Shown: positions 49,205-62,295 of the stretch, one piece after another
How positions within the stretch are numbered: the stretch's first letter is position 1
Layout of the letters: each line of letters starts with the position of its first letter
Assembly (NCBI GenBank): GCA_963693285.1
Contig: OY848920.1
Location: 6,027,135 to 6,091,134 of the forward strand
DNA from: Xestospongia muta
Taxonomy: Eukaryota > Porifera > Demospongiae > Haplosclerida > Petrosiidae
Reading direction: 5' to 3'
DNA length: 64,000 bases
Position numbers and translations under genes: made by a program
Notes under the pieces: model-generated
Seen by the model: only the letters and a program-made list of their open reading frames with translations
Database searches by the model: none
Told to the model about the DNA's origin: nothing

Positions 49205-52200
49205 AACCTCTAAACTCTTTATTTTAGAGTTTTAACCTATTTAGACTACTTTGTTAGTATATTTAAGACAGATAAACTTACTAAACTCTTTAAATCAGGT
49301 TATTTAACCAGTTTTTACCATTAATTTCTAATCTTTTTTAACGTTAAAACAGCTTTAAAATCTTTATTTTAGATTTTTAAACTATTTAGACTACTTTATT
49401 AGTATATTTAAGACAGATAAACTTACTAAACTCTTTAGATCAGCTTATTTAACCAGTTTTCACAGTTAATTTCTAATCTTTTTTAACTTTCAAAAAGCTC
49501 TAAACTCTTTATTTTAGAGTTTTAACCTATTTAGACTACTTTATTAGTATATTTAAGAGAGATAAACTTACTAAACTCTTTAGATCAGCTTATTTAACCA
49601 GTTTTCACAGTTAATTTCTAATCTTTTTTAACTTTCAAAAAGCTCTAAACTCTTTATTTTACAGTTTTAACCTATTTAGACTACTTTATTAGTATATTTT
49701 AGACAGATAAACTTACTAAATTCTTTAGATCTGCTTATTTAACCAGTTTTCACATTTAATTTCTAATCTTTTTTAACTTTCAAACGGCTCTAAACTCTTT
49801 ATTTTAGAGTTTTAACCTATTTAGACTTCTTTGTTAGTATATTTAAGAGAGATCAACTTACTAAACTCTTTAGATCAGCTTATTTAACCAGTTTTCACTG
49901 TTAATTTCTTATCTTTTTTAACATTCAAAAAGCTCTAAACACTTTATTTTAGAGTTTTAACCTATTTAGACTACTTTATTAGTATATTTTAGAGAGATAA
50001 ACTTACTAAACTCTTTAGATCAGCTTATTTAACCAGTTTTCACTGTTAATTTTTAATTTTTTTCAACTTTCAAAAAGCTCTAAACACTTTATTTTAGAGT
50101 TTTAACCTATTTAGACTACTTTATTAGTATATTTCAGAGAGATAAACTTGCTAAACTCTTTAGATCAACTTATTTAACCAGTTTTCACAGTTAATTTCTA
50201 ATCTTTTTAACTTTCAAAAACTCTAAACTCTTTATTTTAGAGTTTTAACCTATTTAGAGTAGTTTATTAGTATATTTAAGAGAGATAAACTTACTAAACT
50301 CTTTAGATCAGCTTATTTAACCAGTTTTCACAGTTAATTTCTAATTTTTTTGAACTTTCAAAAAGCTCTAAACTCTTTATTTTACAGTTTTAACCTATTT
50401 AGACTACTTTAATAGTATAATTAAGACAGAATAAATTACTAAACTCTTTAGATCAGCTTATTTAACCAGTTTTCACAGTTAATTTCTAATTTTTTTTAAC
50501 TTTCAAAAAGCTCTAAACTCTTTATTTTAGAGTTTTAACCTATTTAGACTACTTTATTAGTATATTTAAGACAGATAAACTTACTAAAGTCTTTCGATCA
50601 GCTTATTTAACCAGTTTTCACAGTTAATTTCTAATTTTTTTTAACTTTCAAAAAGCTCTAAACTCTTTATTTTAGAGTTTTAACCTATTTAGACTACTTT
50701 ATTAGTATATTTAAGAGAGATAAACTTACTAAACTCTTTAGATCTACTTATTTAACCAGTTCTCACAGTTAATTTCTAATCTTTTTAACTTTCAAAAAGC
50801 TCTAAACTCTTTATTTTAGAGTTTTAACCTATTTAGACTACTTTATTAGTATATTTAAGAGAGATAAACTTAATAAACTCTTTAGATCAGCTTATTTAAC
50901 CCCTTCTCACAGTTGATTTCTAATCTTTTTTAACTTTCAAAAAGCTCTAAACTCTTTATTTTAGAGTTTTAACCTATTTAGACTACTTTATTAGTATATT
51001 TAAGACAGATAAACTTACTAAACTCTTTAGATCAGCTTATTTAACCAGTTTTCACAGTTAATTTCTAATCTTTTTTAACTTTCGAAAGATCTAAACTCTT
51101 TATTTTAGACTTTTAACCTATTTATACTACTTTATTAGTATATTTAAGAGAGATAAACTTACTAAACTCTTTAGATCAGCTTATTTAACCAGTTTTCACT
51201 GTTAATTTCTTATCTTTTTTAACATTCAAAAAGCTCTAAACACTTTATTTTAGAGTTTTAACCTGTTAAGACTACTTTATTAGTATATTTTAGAGAGATA
51301 AACTTACTAAACTCTTTAGATCAGCTTATTTAACCAGTTTTCACATTTAATTTCTAATCTTTTTTAACATTCAAACGGCTCTAAACTCTTTATTTTAGAG
51401 TTTTAACCTATTTAGACTTCTTTGTTAGTATATTTAAGAGAGATAAACTTACTAAACTCCTTAGATCAGCTTATTCAACCAGTTTTTACCATTACTTTCT
51501 AATCTTTTTTAACTTTCAAAAAGCTCTAAACTCTTTATTTTAGATTTTTTACCTATTTAGAGTACTTTATTAGTATATTTAAGAGAGATAAACTTACTAA
51601 ACTTTTTAGATCAGCTTATTTAACCAGTTTTCACAGTTAATTTCTAATCTTTTTTAACTTTCAAATAGCTCTAAACACTTTATTTTAGAGTTTTAACCTA
51701 TTTAGACTACTTTATTAGTATATTTAAGAGAGATAAACTTACTAAACTCTTTAGATCAGCTTATTTAACCAGTTTTCACAGTTAATTTCTAATCTTTTTT
51801 AACTTTAAAAAAGCTCTAAACTCTTTATTTTAGAGTTTTAACCTATTTAGACTACTTTATTAGTATATTTAAGACAGAAAACTTACTAATCTCTTTAGAT
51901 CAGCTTATTTAACCAGTTTTCACAGTTAATTTCTAATCTTTTTTAACTTTCAAAAAGCTCTAAACTCTTTATTTTAGAGTTTTAACCTATTTAGACTACT
52001 TTATTAGTAGATTTAAGACAGATAAACTTACTAAACTCTTTAGATCAGCTTATTTAACCAGTTTTCACAGTTAATTTCTAATCTTTTTTAACTTTGATAC
52101 TGCTCTAAACTCTTTATTTTAGAGTTTTAACCTATTTAGACTACTTTATTAGTATATTTAAGAGAGATAAACTTACTAAACTCTTTAGATCAGCTTATTT

Positions 52201-52244
52201 AACCAGATTTGACCATTAATATCTAATCTTTTTTAACTTTCAAA
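46160..52244. repeat. Overlapping tandem duplication, about 3,040 bp (21 monomers)
   Basis: Positions 46,160-49,200 recur at 49,201-52,244. CAAAAACCTC is at 46,160 and 49,201, AAATCAGG at 46,251 and 49,292, AATAGTATAA at 47,371 and 50,411, the TTTCGATC unit at 47,541 and 50,581, ACCCCTTCTC at 47,860 and 50,900, ACCTGTTAAG at 48,221 and 51,261, and AACCAGATTT at 49,161 and 52,201. The junction is at about 49,204, where a GACCATT unit switches in mid-monomer from expected CAAACAGCTC to CAAAAACCTC. Because ACCTGTTAAG is absent from the 44.2-kb copy, this event came after the 3.9-kb duplication. The stretch 49,741-50,380 does not follow the pattern and is listed separately. Confidence 0.9.
49741..50380. 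repeat. Replaced patch of about 640 bp inside the 3,040-bp duplication
   Basis: Within the second 3,040-bp copy, this stretch differs in monomer types from its counterpart at about 46,700-47,340 but has the same length. Its units carry CACATTTAATTTC with CAAACGGCTC and CTTCTTTGTTAG, then GAGATCAAC with CACTGTTAATTTCTTATC (as near 52,645-52,800), then TTTTTAATTTTTTTCAAC, TTTCAGAGAG with AACTTGCTAAAC, and GAGTAGTTTATTAG (as near 34,260-34,490). Equal length with changed content flanked by matching sequence is what gene conversion or double exchange would leave. At least two donor types are needed. Confidence 0.7.
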
Positions 52245-55200
52245 CAGCTCTAAACTCTTTATTTTAGAGTTTTAACCTATTTAGACTACTTTATTAGTAT
52301 ATTTAAGAGAGATAAACTTACTAAACTCTTTAGATCAGCTTATTTAACCAGTTTTCACAGTTAATTTCTAATCATTTTTAACTTTCAAAAAGCTCTAAAC
52401 TCTTTATTTTAGATTTTTAACCTATTTATACTACTTTATTAGTATATTTAAGAGAGATCACTTACTAAACTCTTTAGATCAGCTTATTTAACCAGTTTTC
52501 ACAGTTAATTTCTTATCTTTTTTAACATTCAAAAAGCTCTAAACACTTTATTTTAGAGTTTTAACCTATTTAGACTACTTTATTAGTATATTTTAGAGAG
52601 ATAAACTTACTAAACTCTTTAGATCAGCTTATTTAACCAGTTTTCACATTTAATTTCTAATCTTTTTTAACTTTCAAACGGCTCTAAACTCTTTATTTTA
52701 GAGTTTTAACCTATTTAGACTTCTTTGTTAGTATATTTAAGAGAGATCAACTTACTAAACTCTTTAGATCAGCTTATTTAACCAGTTTTCACTGTTAATT
52801 TCTTATCTTTTTTAACATTCAAAAAGCTCTAAACACTTTATTTTAGAGTTTTAACCTATTTAGACTACTTTATTAGTATATTTTAGAGAGATAAACTTAC
52901 TAAACTCTTTAGATCAGCTTATTTAACCAGTTTTCACATTTAATTTCTAATCTTTTTTAACATTCAAACGGCTCTAAACTCTTTATTTTAGAGTTTTAAC
53001 CTATTTAGACTTCTTTGTTAGTATATTTAAGAGAGATAAACTTACTAAACTCCTTAGATCAGCTTATTTAACCAGTTTTCACCATTACTTTCTAATCTTT
53101 TTTAACTTTCAAAAAGCTCTAAACTCTTTATTTTAGATTTTTTACCTATTTAGAGTACTTTATTAGTATATTTAAGAGAGATAAACTTACTAAACTTTTT
53201 AGATCAGCTTATTTAACCAGTTTTCACAGTTAATTTCTAATTTTTTTTAACTTTCAAATAGCTCTAAACACTTTATTTTAGAGTTTTAACCTATTTAGAC
53301 TACTTTATTAGTATATTTAAGAGAGATAAACTTACTAAACTCTTTAGATCAGCTTATTCAACCAGTTTTCACAGTTAATTTCTAATCTTTTTTAACTTTA
53401 AAAAAGCTCTAAACTCTTTATTTTAGAGTTTTAACCTATTTAGACTACTTTATTAGTATATTTAAGACAGAAAACTTACTAAACTCTTTAGATCAGCTTA
53501 TTTAACCAGTTTTCACAGTTAATTTCTAATCTTTTTTAACTTTCAAAAAGCTCTAAACTCTTTATTTTAGAGTTTTAACCTATTTTGACTACTTTATTAG
53601 TAGATTTAAGACAGATAAACTTACTAAACTCTTTAGATCAGCTTATTTAACCAGTTTTCACAGTTAATTTCTAATCTTTTTTAACTTTGATACTGCTCTA
53701 AACTCTTTATTTTAGAGTTTTAACCTATTTAGACTTCTTTGTTAGTATATTTAAGAGAGATAAACTTACTAAACTCCTTAGATCAGCTTATTTAACCAGT
53801 TTTTACCATTAATTTCTAATCTTTTTTAACTTTCAAAAAGCTCTAAACTCTTTATTTTAGATTTTTTACCTATTTAGAGTACTTTATTAGTATATTTAAG
53901 AGAGATAAACTTACTAAACTTTTTAGATCAGCTTATTTAACCAGTTCTCACAGTTAATTTCTAATCTTTTTTAACTTTCAAATAGCTCTAAACACTTTAT
54001 TTTAGAGTTTTAACCTATTTAGACTACTTTATTAGTATATTTAAGAGAGATAAACTTACTAAACTCTTTAGATCAGCTTATTTAACCAGTTTTCACAGTT
54101 AATTTCTAATCTTTTTTAACTTTAAAAAAGCTCTAAACTCTTTATTTTAGAGTTTTAACCTATTTAGACTACTTTATTAGTATATTTAAGACAGAAAACT
54201 TACTAAACTCTTTAGATCAGCTTATTTAACCAGTTTTCACAGTTAATTTCTAATCTTTTTTAACTTTCAAAAAGCTCTAAACTCTTTATTTTAGAGTTTT
54301 AACCTATTTAGACTACTTTATTAGTAGATTTAAGACAGATAAACTTACTAAACTCTTTAGATCAGCTTATTTAACCAGTTTTCACAGTTAATTTCTAATC
54401 TTTTTTAACTTTGATACTGCTCTAAACTCTTTATTTTAGAGTTTTAACCTATTTAGACTACTTTATTAGTATATTTAAGAGAGATAAACTTACTAAACTC
54501 TTTAGATCAGCTTATTTAACCAGTTTTGACCATTAATATCTAATCTTTTTTAACTTTCAAACAGCTCTAAACTCTTTATTTTAGAGTTTTAACCTATTTA
54601 GACTACTTTATTAGTATATTTAAGAGAGATAAACTTACTAAACTCTTTAGATCAGCTTATTTAACCAGTTTTCACAGTTAATTTTTAATCATTTTTAACT
54701 TTCAAAAAGCTCTAAACTCTTTATTTTAGACTTTTAACCTATTTATACTACTTTATTAGTATATTTAAGAGAGATCACTTACTAAACTCTTTAGATCAGC
54801 TTATTTAACCAGTTTTCACAGTTAATTTCTTATCTTTTTTAACATTCAAAAAGCTCTAAACACTTTATTTTAGAGTTTTAACCTATTTAGACTACTTTAT
54901 TAGTATATTTTAGAGAGATAAACTTACTAAACTCTTTAGATCAGCTTATTTAACCAGTTTTCACATTTAATTTCTAATCTTTTTTAACTTTCAAACGGCT
55001 CTAAACTCTTTATTTTAGAGTTTTAACCTATTTAGACTTCTTTGTTAGTATATTTAAGAGAGATCAACTTACTAAACTCTTTAGATCAGCTTATTTAACC
55101 AGTTTTCACTGTTAATTTCTTATCTTTTTTAACATTCAAAAAGCTCTAAACACTTTATTTTAGAGTTTTAACCTATTTAGACTACTTTATTAGTATATTT

Positions 55201-56015
55201 TAGAGAGATAAACTTACTAAACTCTTTAGATCAGCTTATTTAACCAGTTTTCACATTTAATTTCTAATCTTTTTTAACATTCAAACGGCTCTAAACTCTT
55301 TATTTTAGAGTTTTAACCTATTTAGACTTCTTTGTTAGTATATTTAAGAGAGATAAACTTACTAAACTCCTTAGATCAGCTTATTTAACCAGTTTTCACC
55401 ATTACTTTCTAATCTTTTTTAACTTTCAAAAAGCTCTAAAATCTTTATTTTAGATTTTTTACCTATTTAGAGTACTTTATTAGTATATTTAAGAGAGATA
55501 AACTTACTAAACTTTTTAGATCAGCTTATTTAACCAGTTTTCACAGTTAATTTCTAATCTTTTTTAACTTTCAAATAGCTCTAAACACTTTATTTTAGAG
55601 TTTTAACCTATTTAGACTACTTTATTAGTATATTTAAGAGAGATAAACTTACTAAACTCTTTAGATCAGCTTATTTAACCAGTTTTCACAGTTAATTTCT
55701 AATCTTTTTTAACTTTAAAAAAGCTCTAAACTCTTTATTTTAGAGTTTTAACCTATTTAGACTACGTTATTAGTATATTTAAGACAGAAAACTTACTAAA
55801 CTCTTTAGATCAGCTTATTTAACCAGTTTTCACAGTTAATTTCTAATCTTTTTTAACTTTCAAAAAGCTCTAAACTCTTTATTTTAGAGTTTTAACCTAT
55901 TTAGACTACTTTATTAGTAGATTTAAGACAGATAAACTTACTAAACTCTTTAGATCAGCTTATTTAACCAGTTTTCACAGTTAATTTCTAATCTTTTTTA
56001 ACTTTGATACTGCTC
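51385..56015. repeat. Tandem duplication, 2,317 bp (16 monomers), two copies
   Basis: Copy 1 is about 51,385-53,700 and copy 2 about 53,701-56,015. TTTGTTAG is at 51,421 and 53,738, AAGACAGAAAAC at 51,871 and 54,188, TTGATACTG at 52,094 and 54,411, CAAACAGCTC at 52,241 and 54,558, and GAGAGATCAA at 52,741 and 55,058: all exactly 2,317 bp. The junction near 53,700-53,735 joins a GATACTGCTC unit to a CTTCTTTGTTAG unit. Past 56,015 the sequence instead resembles 54.4 kb onward, about 11 monomers back, so the right edge was reshaped by another exchange. Confidence 0.9.
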
Positions 56016-56789
56016 TAAACTCTTTATTTTAGAGTTTTAACCTATTTAGACTACTTTATTAGTATATTTAAGAGAGATAAACTTACTAAACTCTTTAGAT
56101 CAGCTTATTTAACCAGTTTTGACCATTTATATCTAATCTTTTTTAACTTTCAAACAGCTCTAAACTCTTTATTTTAGAGTTTTAACCTATTTAGACTACT
56201 TTATTAGTATATTTAAGAGAGATAAACTTACTAAACTCTTTAGATCAGCTTATTTAACCAGTTTTCACAGTTAATTTCTAAACTTTTTAACTTTCAAAAA
56301 GCTCTAAACACTTTATTTTAGACTTTTAACCTATTTATACTACTTTATTAGTATATTTAAGAGAGATCACTTACTAAACTCTTTAGATCAGCTTATTTAA
56401 CCAGTTTTCACAGTTAATTTCTTATCTTTTTTAACATTCAAAAAGCTCTAAACACTTTATTTTAGAGTTTTAACCTATTTAGACTACTTTATTAGTATAT
56501 TTTAGAGAGATAAACTTACTAAACTCTTTAGATCAGCTTATTTAACCAGTTTTCACCATTAATTTCTAATCTTTTTTAACTTTCAAAAAGCTCTAAACTC
56601 TTTATTTTAGAGTTTTAACCTATTTAGACTACTTTATTAGTATATTTAAGACAGATAAACTTACTAATCTCTTTAGATCAGCTTATTTAACCAGTTTTCA
56701 CAGTTAATTTCTAATCTTTTTTAACTTTCAAAAAGCTCTAAACTCTTTATTTTAGAGATTTAACCTGTTTAGACTACTTTATTAGTATA

Positions 56790-58950
56790 TTTAAGACAGA
56801 TAAACTTACTAAAGTCTTTCGATCAGCTTATTTAACCAGTTTTCACAGTTAATTTCTAATCTTTTTAACTTTCAAAAACCTCTAAACTCTTTATTTTAGA
56901 GTTTTAACCTATTTAGACTACTTTGTTAGTATATTTAAGACAGATAAACTTACTAAACTCTTTAAATCAGGTTATTTAACCAGTTTTTACCATTAATTTC
57001 TAATCTTTTTTAACTTTAAAACAGCTTTAAACTCTTTATTTTAGATTTTTAACCTATTTAGACTACTTTATTAGTATATTTAAGACAGATAAACTTACTA
57101 AACTCTTAAATCAGCTTATTTAACCAGTTTTCACAGTTAATTTCTAATTTTTTTCAACTTTCAAAAAGCTCTAAACACTTTATTTTAGAGTTTTAACCTC
57201 TTTAGACTACTTTATTTGTATATTTCAGAGAGATAAACTTGCTGAACTCTTTAGATCAGCTTATTTAACCAGTTTTCACAATTAATTTGTAATCTTTTTT
57301 AACTTTCAAAAACTCTAAACTCTTTATTTTAGAGTTTTAACCTATTTAGACTACTTTAATAGTATATTTAAGACAGAATAAATTACTAAACTCTTTAGAT
57401 CAGCTTATTTAACCAGTTTTCACAGTTAATTTCTAATTTTTTTTAACTTTGAAACTGCTCTAAACTCTTTATTTTAGAGTTCTAACCTATTTAGACTACT
57501 TTATTAGTATATTTTAGAGAGATAAACTTACTAAACTCTTTAGATCAGCTTATTTAACCAGTTTTCACAGTTAATTTCTAATTTTTTTTTATCTTTCAAA
57601 AAGCTCTAAACTCTTTATTTTAGAGTTTTAACCTATTTAGACTACTTTATTAGTATATTTAAGAGAGATAAACTTACTAAACTCTTTAGATCAGCTTATT
57701 TAACCAGTTCTCACAGTTAATTTCTAATCTTTTTTAAATTTCAAAAAGCACTAAACTCTTTATTTTAGAGTTTTAACCTATTTAGACTACTTTATTAGTA
57801 TATTTAAGAGAGATAAACTTACTAAACTCTTTAGATCAGCTTATTTAACCAGTTTTCACAGTTAATTTCTAATCTTTTTAAACTTTCAAAAAGCTCTAAA
57901 CTCTTTATTTTAGAGTTTTAACCTATTTAGACTACTTTGTTAGTATATTTAAGACAGATAAACTTACTAAACTCTTTAAATCGGGTTATTTAACCAGTTT
58001 TTACCATTAATTTCTAATCTTTTTTAACTTTAAAACAGCTTTAAACTCTTTATTTTAGATTTTTAACCTATTTAGACTACTTTATTAGTATATTTAAGAC
58101 AGATAAACTTACTAAACTCTTTAGATCAGCTTATTTAACCAGTTTTCACAGTTAATTTCTAATTGTTTTCAACTTTCAAAAAGCTCTAAACACTTTATTT
58201 TAGAGTTTTAACCTATTTAGACTACTTTATTTGTATATTTCAGAGAGATAAACTTGCTGAACTCTTTAGATCAGCTTATTTAACCAGTTTTCACAGTTAA
58301 TTTCTAATCTTTTTCAACTTTCAAAAAGCTCTAAACTCTTTATTTTACAGTTTTAACCTATTTAGACTACTTTAATAGTATATTTAAGACAGAATAAATT
58401 ACTAAACTCTTTAGATCAGCTTATTTAACCAGTTTTCACAGTTAATTTCTAATTTTTTTTAACTTTGAAACTGCTCTAAACTCTTTATTTTAGAGTTCTA
58501 ACCTCTTTAGACTACTTTATTAGTATATTTTAGAGAGATAAACTTACTAAAGTCTTTAGATCAGCTTATTTAACCAGTTTTCACAGTTAATTTCTAAATT
58601 TTTTTTAACTTTCAAAAAGCTCTAAACTCTTTATTTTAGAGTTTTAACCTATTTAGACTACTTTATTAGTATATTTAAGAGAGATAAACTTACTAAACTC
58701 TTTAGATCAGCTTATTTAACCAGTTCTCACAGTTAATTTCTAATCTTTTTTAACTTTCAAAAAGCACTAAACTCTTTATTTTAGAGTTTTAACCTATTTA
58801 GACTACTTTATTAGTATATTTAAGACAGATAAACTTACTAAACTCTTTAGATCAGCTTATTTAACCAGTTTTCACAGTTAATTTCTAATCTTTTTTAACT
58901 TTCAAAAAGCTCTAAACTCTTTATTTTAGAGTTTTAACCTATTTAGACTA
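56790..58950. repeat. Tandem duplication, about 1,015 bp (7 monomers), two copies
   Basis: AAATCAGG at 56,964 and AAATCGGG at 57,978 are 1,014 bp apart. GCTGAACTC (57,241 and 58,256), GAAACTGCTC with GTTCTAACC (about 57,450 and 58,465) and GCACTAAAC (about 57,748 and 58,764) recur at about 1,015 bp. The second copy lacks the preceding TTTCGATC unit. Several changes, such as GCTGAAC and TTTGTATATTTCAG, occur only in this pair, so the block belongs to the array edge and not to the core lineage. Confidence 0.8.
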
Positions 58951-60257
58951 CTTTATTAGTATATTTAAGAGAGATCAACTTACTAAACTCTTTAGATCAG
59001 CTTATTTAACCAGTTTTCACAGTTAATTTCTTATCTTTTTTTACTTTCAAAAAGCTCTAAACACTTTATTTTACAGTTTTAACCTATTTAGACTACTTTA
59101 TTAGTATATTTTAGAGAGATAAACTTACTAAACTCTTTAGATCAGCTTATTTAACCAGTTTTAACAGTTAATTTCTAATCTTTTTTAACTTTCAAACGGC
59201 TCTAAACTCTTTATTTTAGAGTTTTAACCTATTTAGACTACTTTGTTAGTATATTTAAGAGAGATAAACTTACTAAACTCTTTAGATCAGCTTATTTAAC
59301 CAGTTTTCACCATTAATTTCTAATCTTTTTTAACTTTCAAAAAGCTCTAAACTCTTTATTTTAGAGTTTTAACCTATTTAGAGTACTTTATTAGTATATT
59401 TAAGAGAGATAAACTTACTAAACTTTTTAGATCAGCTTATTTAACCAGTTTTCACAGTTAATTTCTAATCTTTTTTAACTTTCAAAAAGCTCTAAACACT
59501 TTATTTTAGAGTTTTAACCTATTTAAACTACTTTATTAGTATATTTAAGACAGATAAGCTTACTAATCTCTTTAGATCAGCTTATTTAATCAGTTTTCAA
59601 CATTAATTTTTAATCTTTTTTAACTTTCAAAAAGCTCTAAACACTTTATTTTAGAGTTTTAACCTATTTAGAGTACTTTATTAGTCTATTTAAGAGAGAT
59701 AAACTTACTAAACTCTTTTGATCAGCTTATTTAACCAGTTTTCACAGTTAATTTCTAATCTTTTTTAACTTTCAAAAAGCTCTAAACTCTTTATTTTAGA
59801 GTTTTAACCTATTTAGACTACTTTATTAGTATATTTAAGAGAGATAAACATACTAAACTCTTTATATCAGCTTATTTAACAGTTCTCACAGTTAATTTCT
59901 AATCTTTTTTAACTTTCAAAAAGCTCTAAACTCTTTATTTTAGAGTTTTAACCTATTTAGACTACTTTATTAGTATATTTAAGAGAGATCAACTTACTAA
60001 ACTCTTTAGATCAGCTTATTTAACCAGTTTTCACAGTTAATTTCTAATCTTTTTTAACTTTCAAAAAGCTCTAAACTCTTTATTTTAGAGATTTCACCTA
60101 TTTAGACTACTTTATTAGTATATTTAAGACAGATAAACTTACTGAAGTCTTTAGATCAGCTTATTTGACCAGTTTTCACAGTTAATTTCTAATCTTTTTT
60201 AACTTTCAAAAACCTCTAAACTCTTTATTTTAGAGTTTTAACCTATTTAGACTACTT

Positions 60258-60402
60258 TGTTAGTATATTTAAGACAGATAAACTTACTAAACTCTTTAAT
60301 TCAGGTTATTTACTAGCTTTCACAGTTAATTTCTAATCTTTTTTAACTTTATAAAAAATCTAAACTCTTTATTTTAGAGTTTTAACCTATTTAGACTACT
60401 TT
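60258..60402 (+). repeat. Eroded AAATCAGG-type monomer
   Basis: The unit begins with CTTTGTTAG like other AAATCAGG units but reads AATTCAGG, then TTTACTAGCTTTCAC in place of TTTAACCAGTTTTCAC, then CTTTATAAAAAATCTAAAC in place of CTTTCAAAAAGCTCTAAAC. At least one base is lost. Its predecessor has GTCTTTAGATC, which looks like the TTTCGATC unit with its CpG lost. The pair is best read as a decayed copy of the two-monomer module. Confidence 0.75.
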
Positions 60403-62149
60403 ATTAGTATATTTAAGAGAGATAAACTTACTAAACTCTTTAGATCAGCTTATTTAACCAGTTTTCACAGTTAATTTCTAATCTTTTTTAACTTTCAAAA
60501 AGCTCTAAACTCTTTATTTTAGAGTTTTAACCTATTTAGACTACTTTATTGGTATATTTAAGGCAGAAAAACTTACTAAACTCCTTAGATCAGCTTATTT
60601 AACCAGTTTTCACAGTTAATTTCTAATCTTTTTTAACTTTCAAAAAGCTCTAAACTCTTTATTTTAGAGTTTTAACCTATTTAGACTACTTTATTAGTAT
60701 ATTTAAGAGAGATAAACTTACTAAACTCTTTAGATCAGCTTATTTAACCAGTTTTCACAGTTAATTTCTAATCTTTTTAACTTTCAAAAAGCTTTAAACA
60801 CTTTATTTTAGACTTTTAACCTATTTAGACTTCTTTATTAGTATCTTTTAGAGAGATAAACTTACTAAACTCTTTAGATCAGCTTATTTAACCAGTTTTC
60901 ACAGTTAATTTATAATCATTTTTAACTTTCAAAAAGCTCTAAACTCTTTATTTTAAAGTTTTAACCTATTTAGACTACTTTATTAGTATATTTAAGACAG
61001 ATAAACTTACTAAACTCTTTAGATCAGCTTATTTAACCAATTTTCACCATTAATTTCTAATCTTTTTTAACTTTCAAAAAGCTCTAAACTCTTTATTTTA
61101 GAGTTTTAACCTATTTAGACTACTTTATTAGTATATTTAAGAGAGATAAATTTACTAAACTCTTTAGATCAGCTTATTTAACCAGTTTTCACCATTAATT
61201 TCTAATCTTTTTTAACTTTCAAAAAGCACTAAACTCTTTATTTTAGAGTTTTAACCTATTTAGACTACTTTGGTTGTATATTTAATAGAGATAAACTTAC
61301 TAAACTCTTTAGATCAGCTTATTTAACCAGTTTTCACAGTTAATTTCTAATCTTTTTTAACTTTCAAAAAGCTCTAAACTCTTTATTTTAGAGTTTTAAC
61401 CTATTTAGACTACTTTATTAGTATATTTAATAGAGATAAACTTACTAAACTCTTTAGATCAGCTTATTTAACCAGTTTTCACAGTTAATTTCTAATCTTT
61501 TTAACTTTCAAAAAGTTCTAAACTCTTTATTTTAGAGTTTTAACCTATTTAGACTACTTTATTAGTATATTTAAGAGAGATAAACTTACTAAACTCTTTA
61601 GATCAGCTTATTTAACCAGTTTTCACAGTTAATTTCTAATCTTTTTTAACTTTCAAAAAGCTCTAAACTCTTTATTTTAGAGTTTTAACCTATTTAGACT
61701 ACTTTATTAGTATATTTAAGACAGATAAAATTACTAAACTCTTTAGATCAGCTTATTTAACCAGTTTTCACAGTTAATTTCTAATCTTTTTTAACTTTCA
61801 AAAAGTTCTAAACTCTTTTATTTAGAGTTTTAACCTATTTAGACTACTTTATTAGTATATTTAAGACAGATAAACTTACTAAACTCTTTAGATCAGCTTA
61901 TTTAACCTGTTTTCACAGTTAATTTCTAATCTTTTTTAACTTTCAAAAAGCTCTAAACACTTTATTTTAGAGTTTTAACCTATTTAGACTACTTTATTAG
62001 TATATTTAAGACAGATAAGCTTACTAATCTCTTTAGATCAGCTTATTTAATCAGTTTTCAACATTAATTTTTAATCTTTTTTAACTTTCAAAAAGCTCTA
62101 AACACTTTATTTTAGAGTTTAACCTATTTAGACTACTTTATTAGTATAT

Positions 62150-62295
62150 TTAAGAGAGATAAACTTACTAAACTCTTTAGATCAGCTTATTTAACTACAT
62201 TTCAGAGTTAATTTCTAATCTTTTTTAACTTTCAAAAAGCTCTAAACACCTTATTTTAGAGTTTTAACCTGTTTAGACTACTTTATTAGTATATT
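62150..62295 (+). repeat. Monomer with clustered substitutions
   Basis: TTTAACTACATTTCAGAGTTAA replaces the usual TTTAACCAGTTTTCACAGTTAA: several changes within a stretch that is otherwise among the most constant in the array. The unit also has AAACACCTTATTTTAG and ACCTGTTTAG. I saw no other copy of this combination. Confidence 0.75.
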
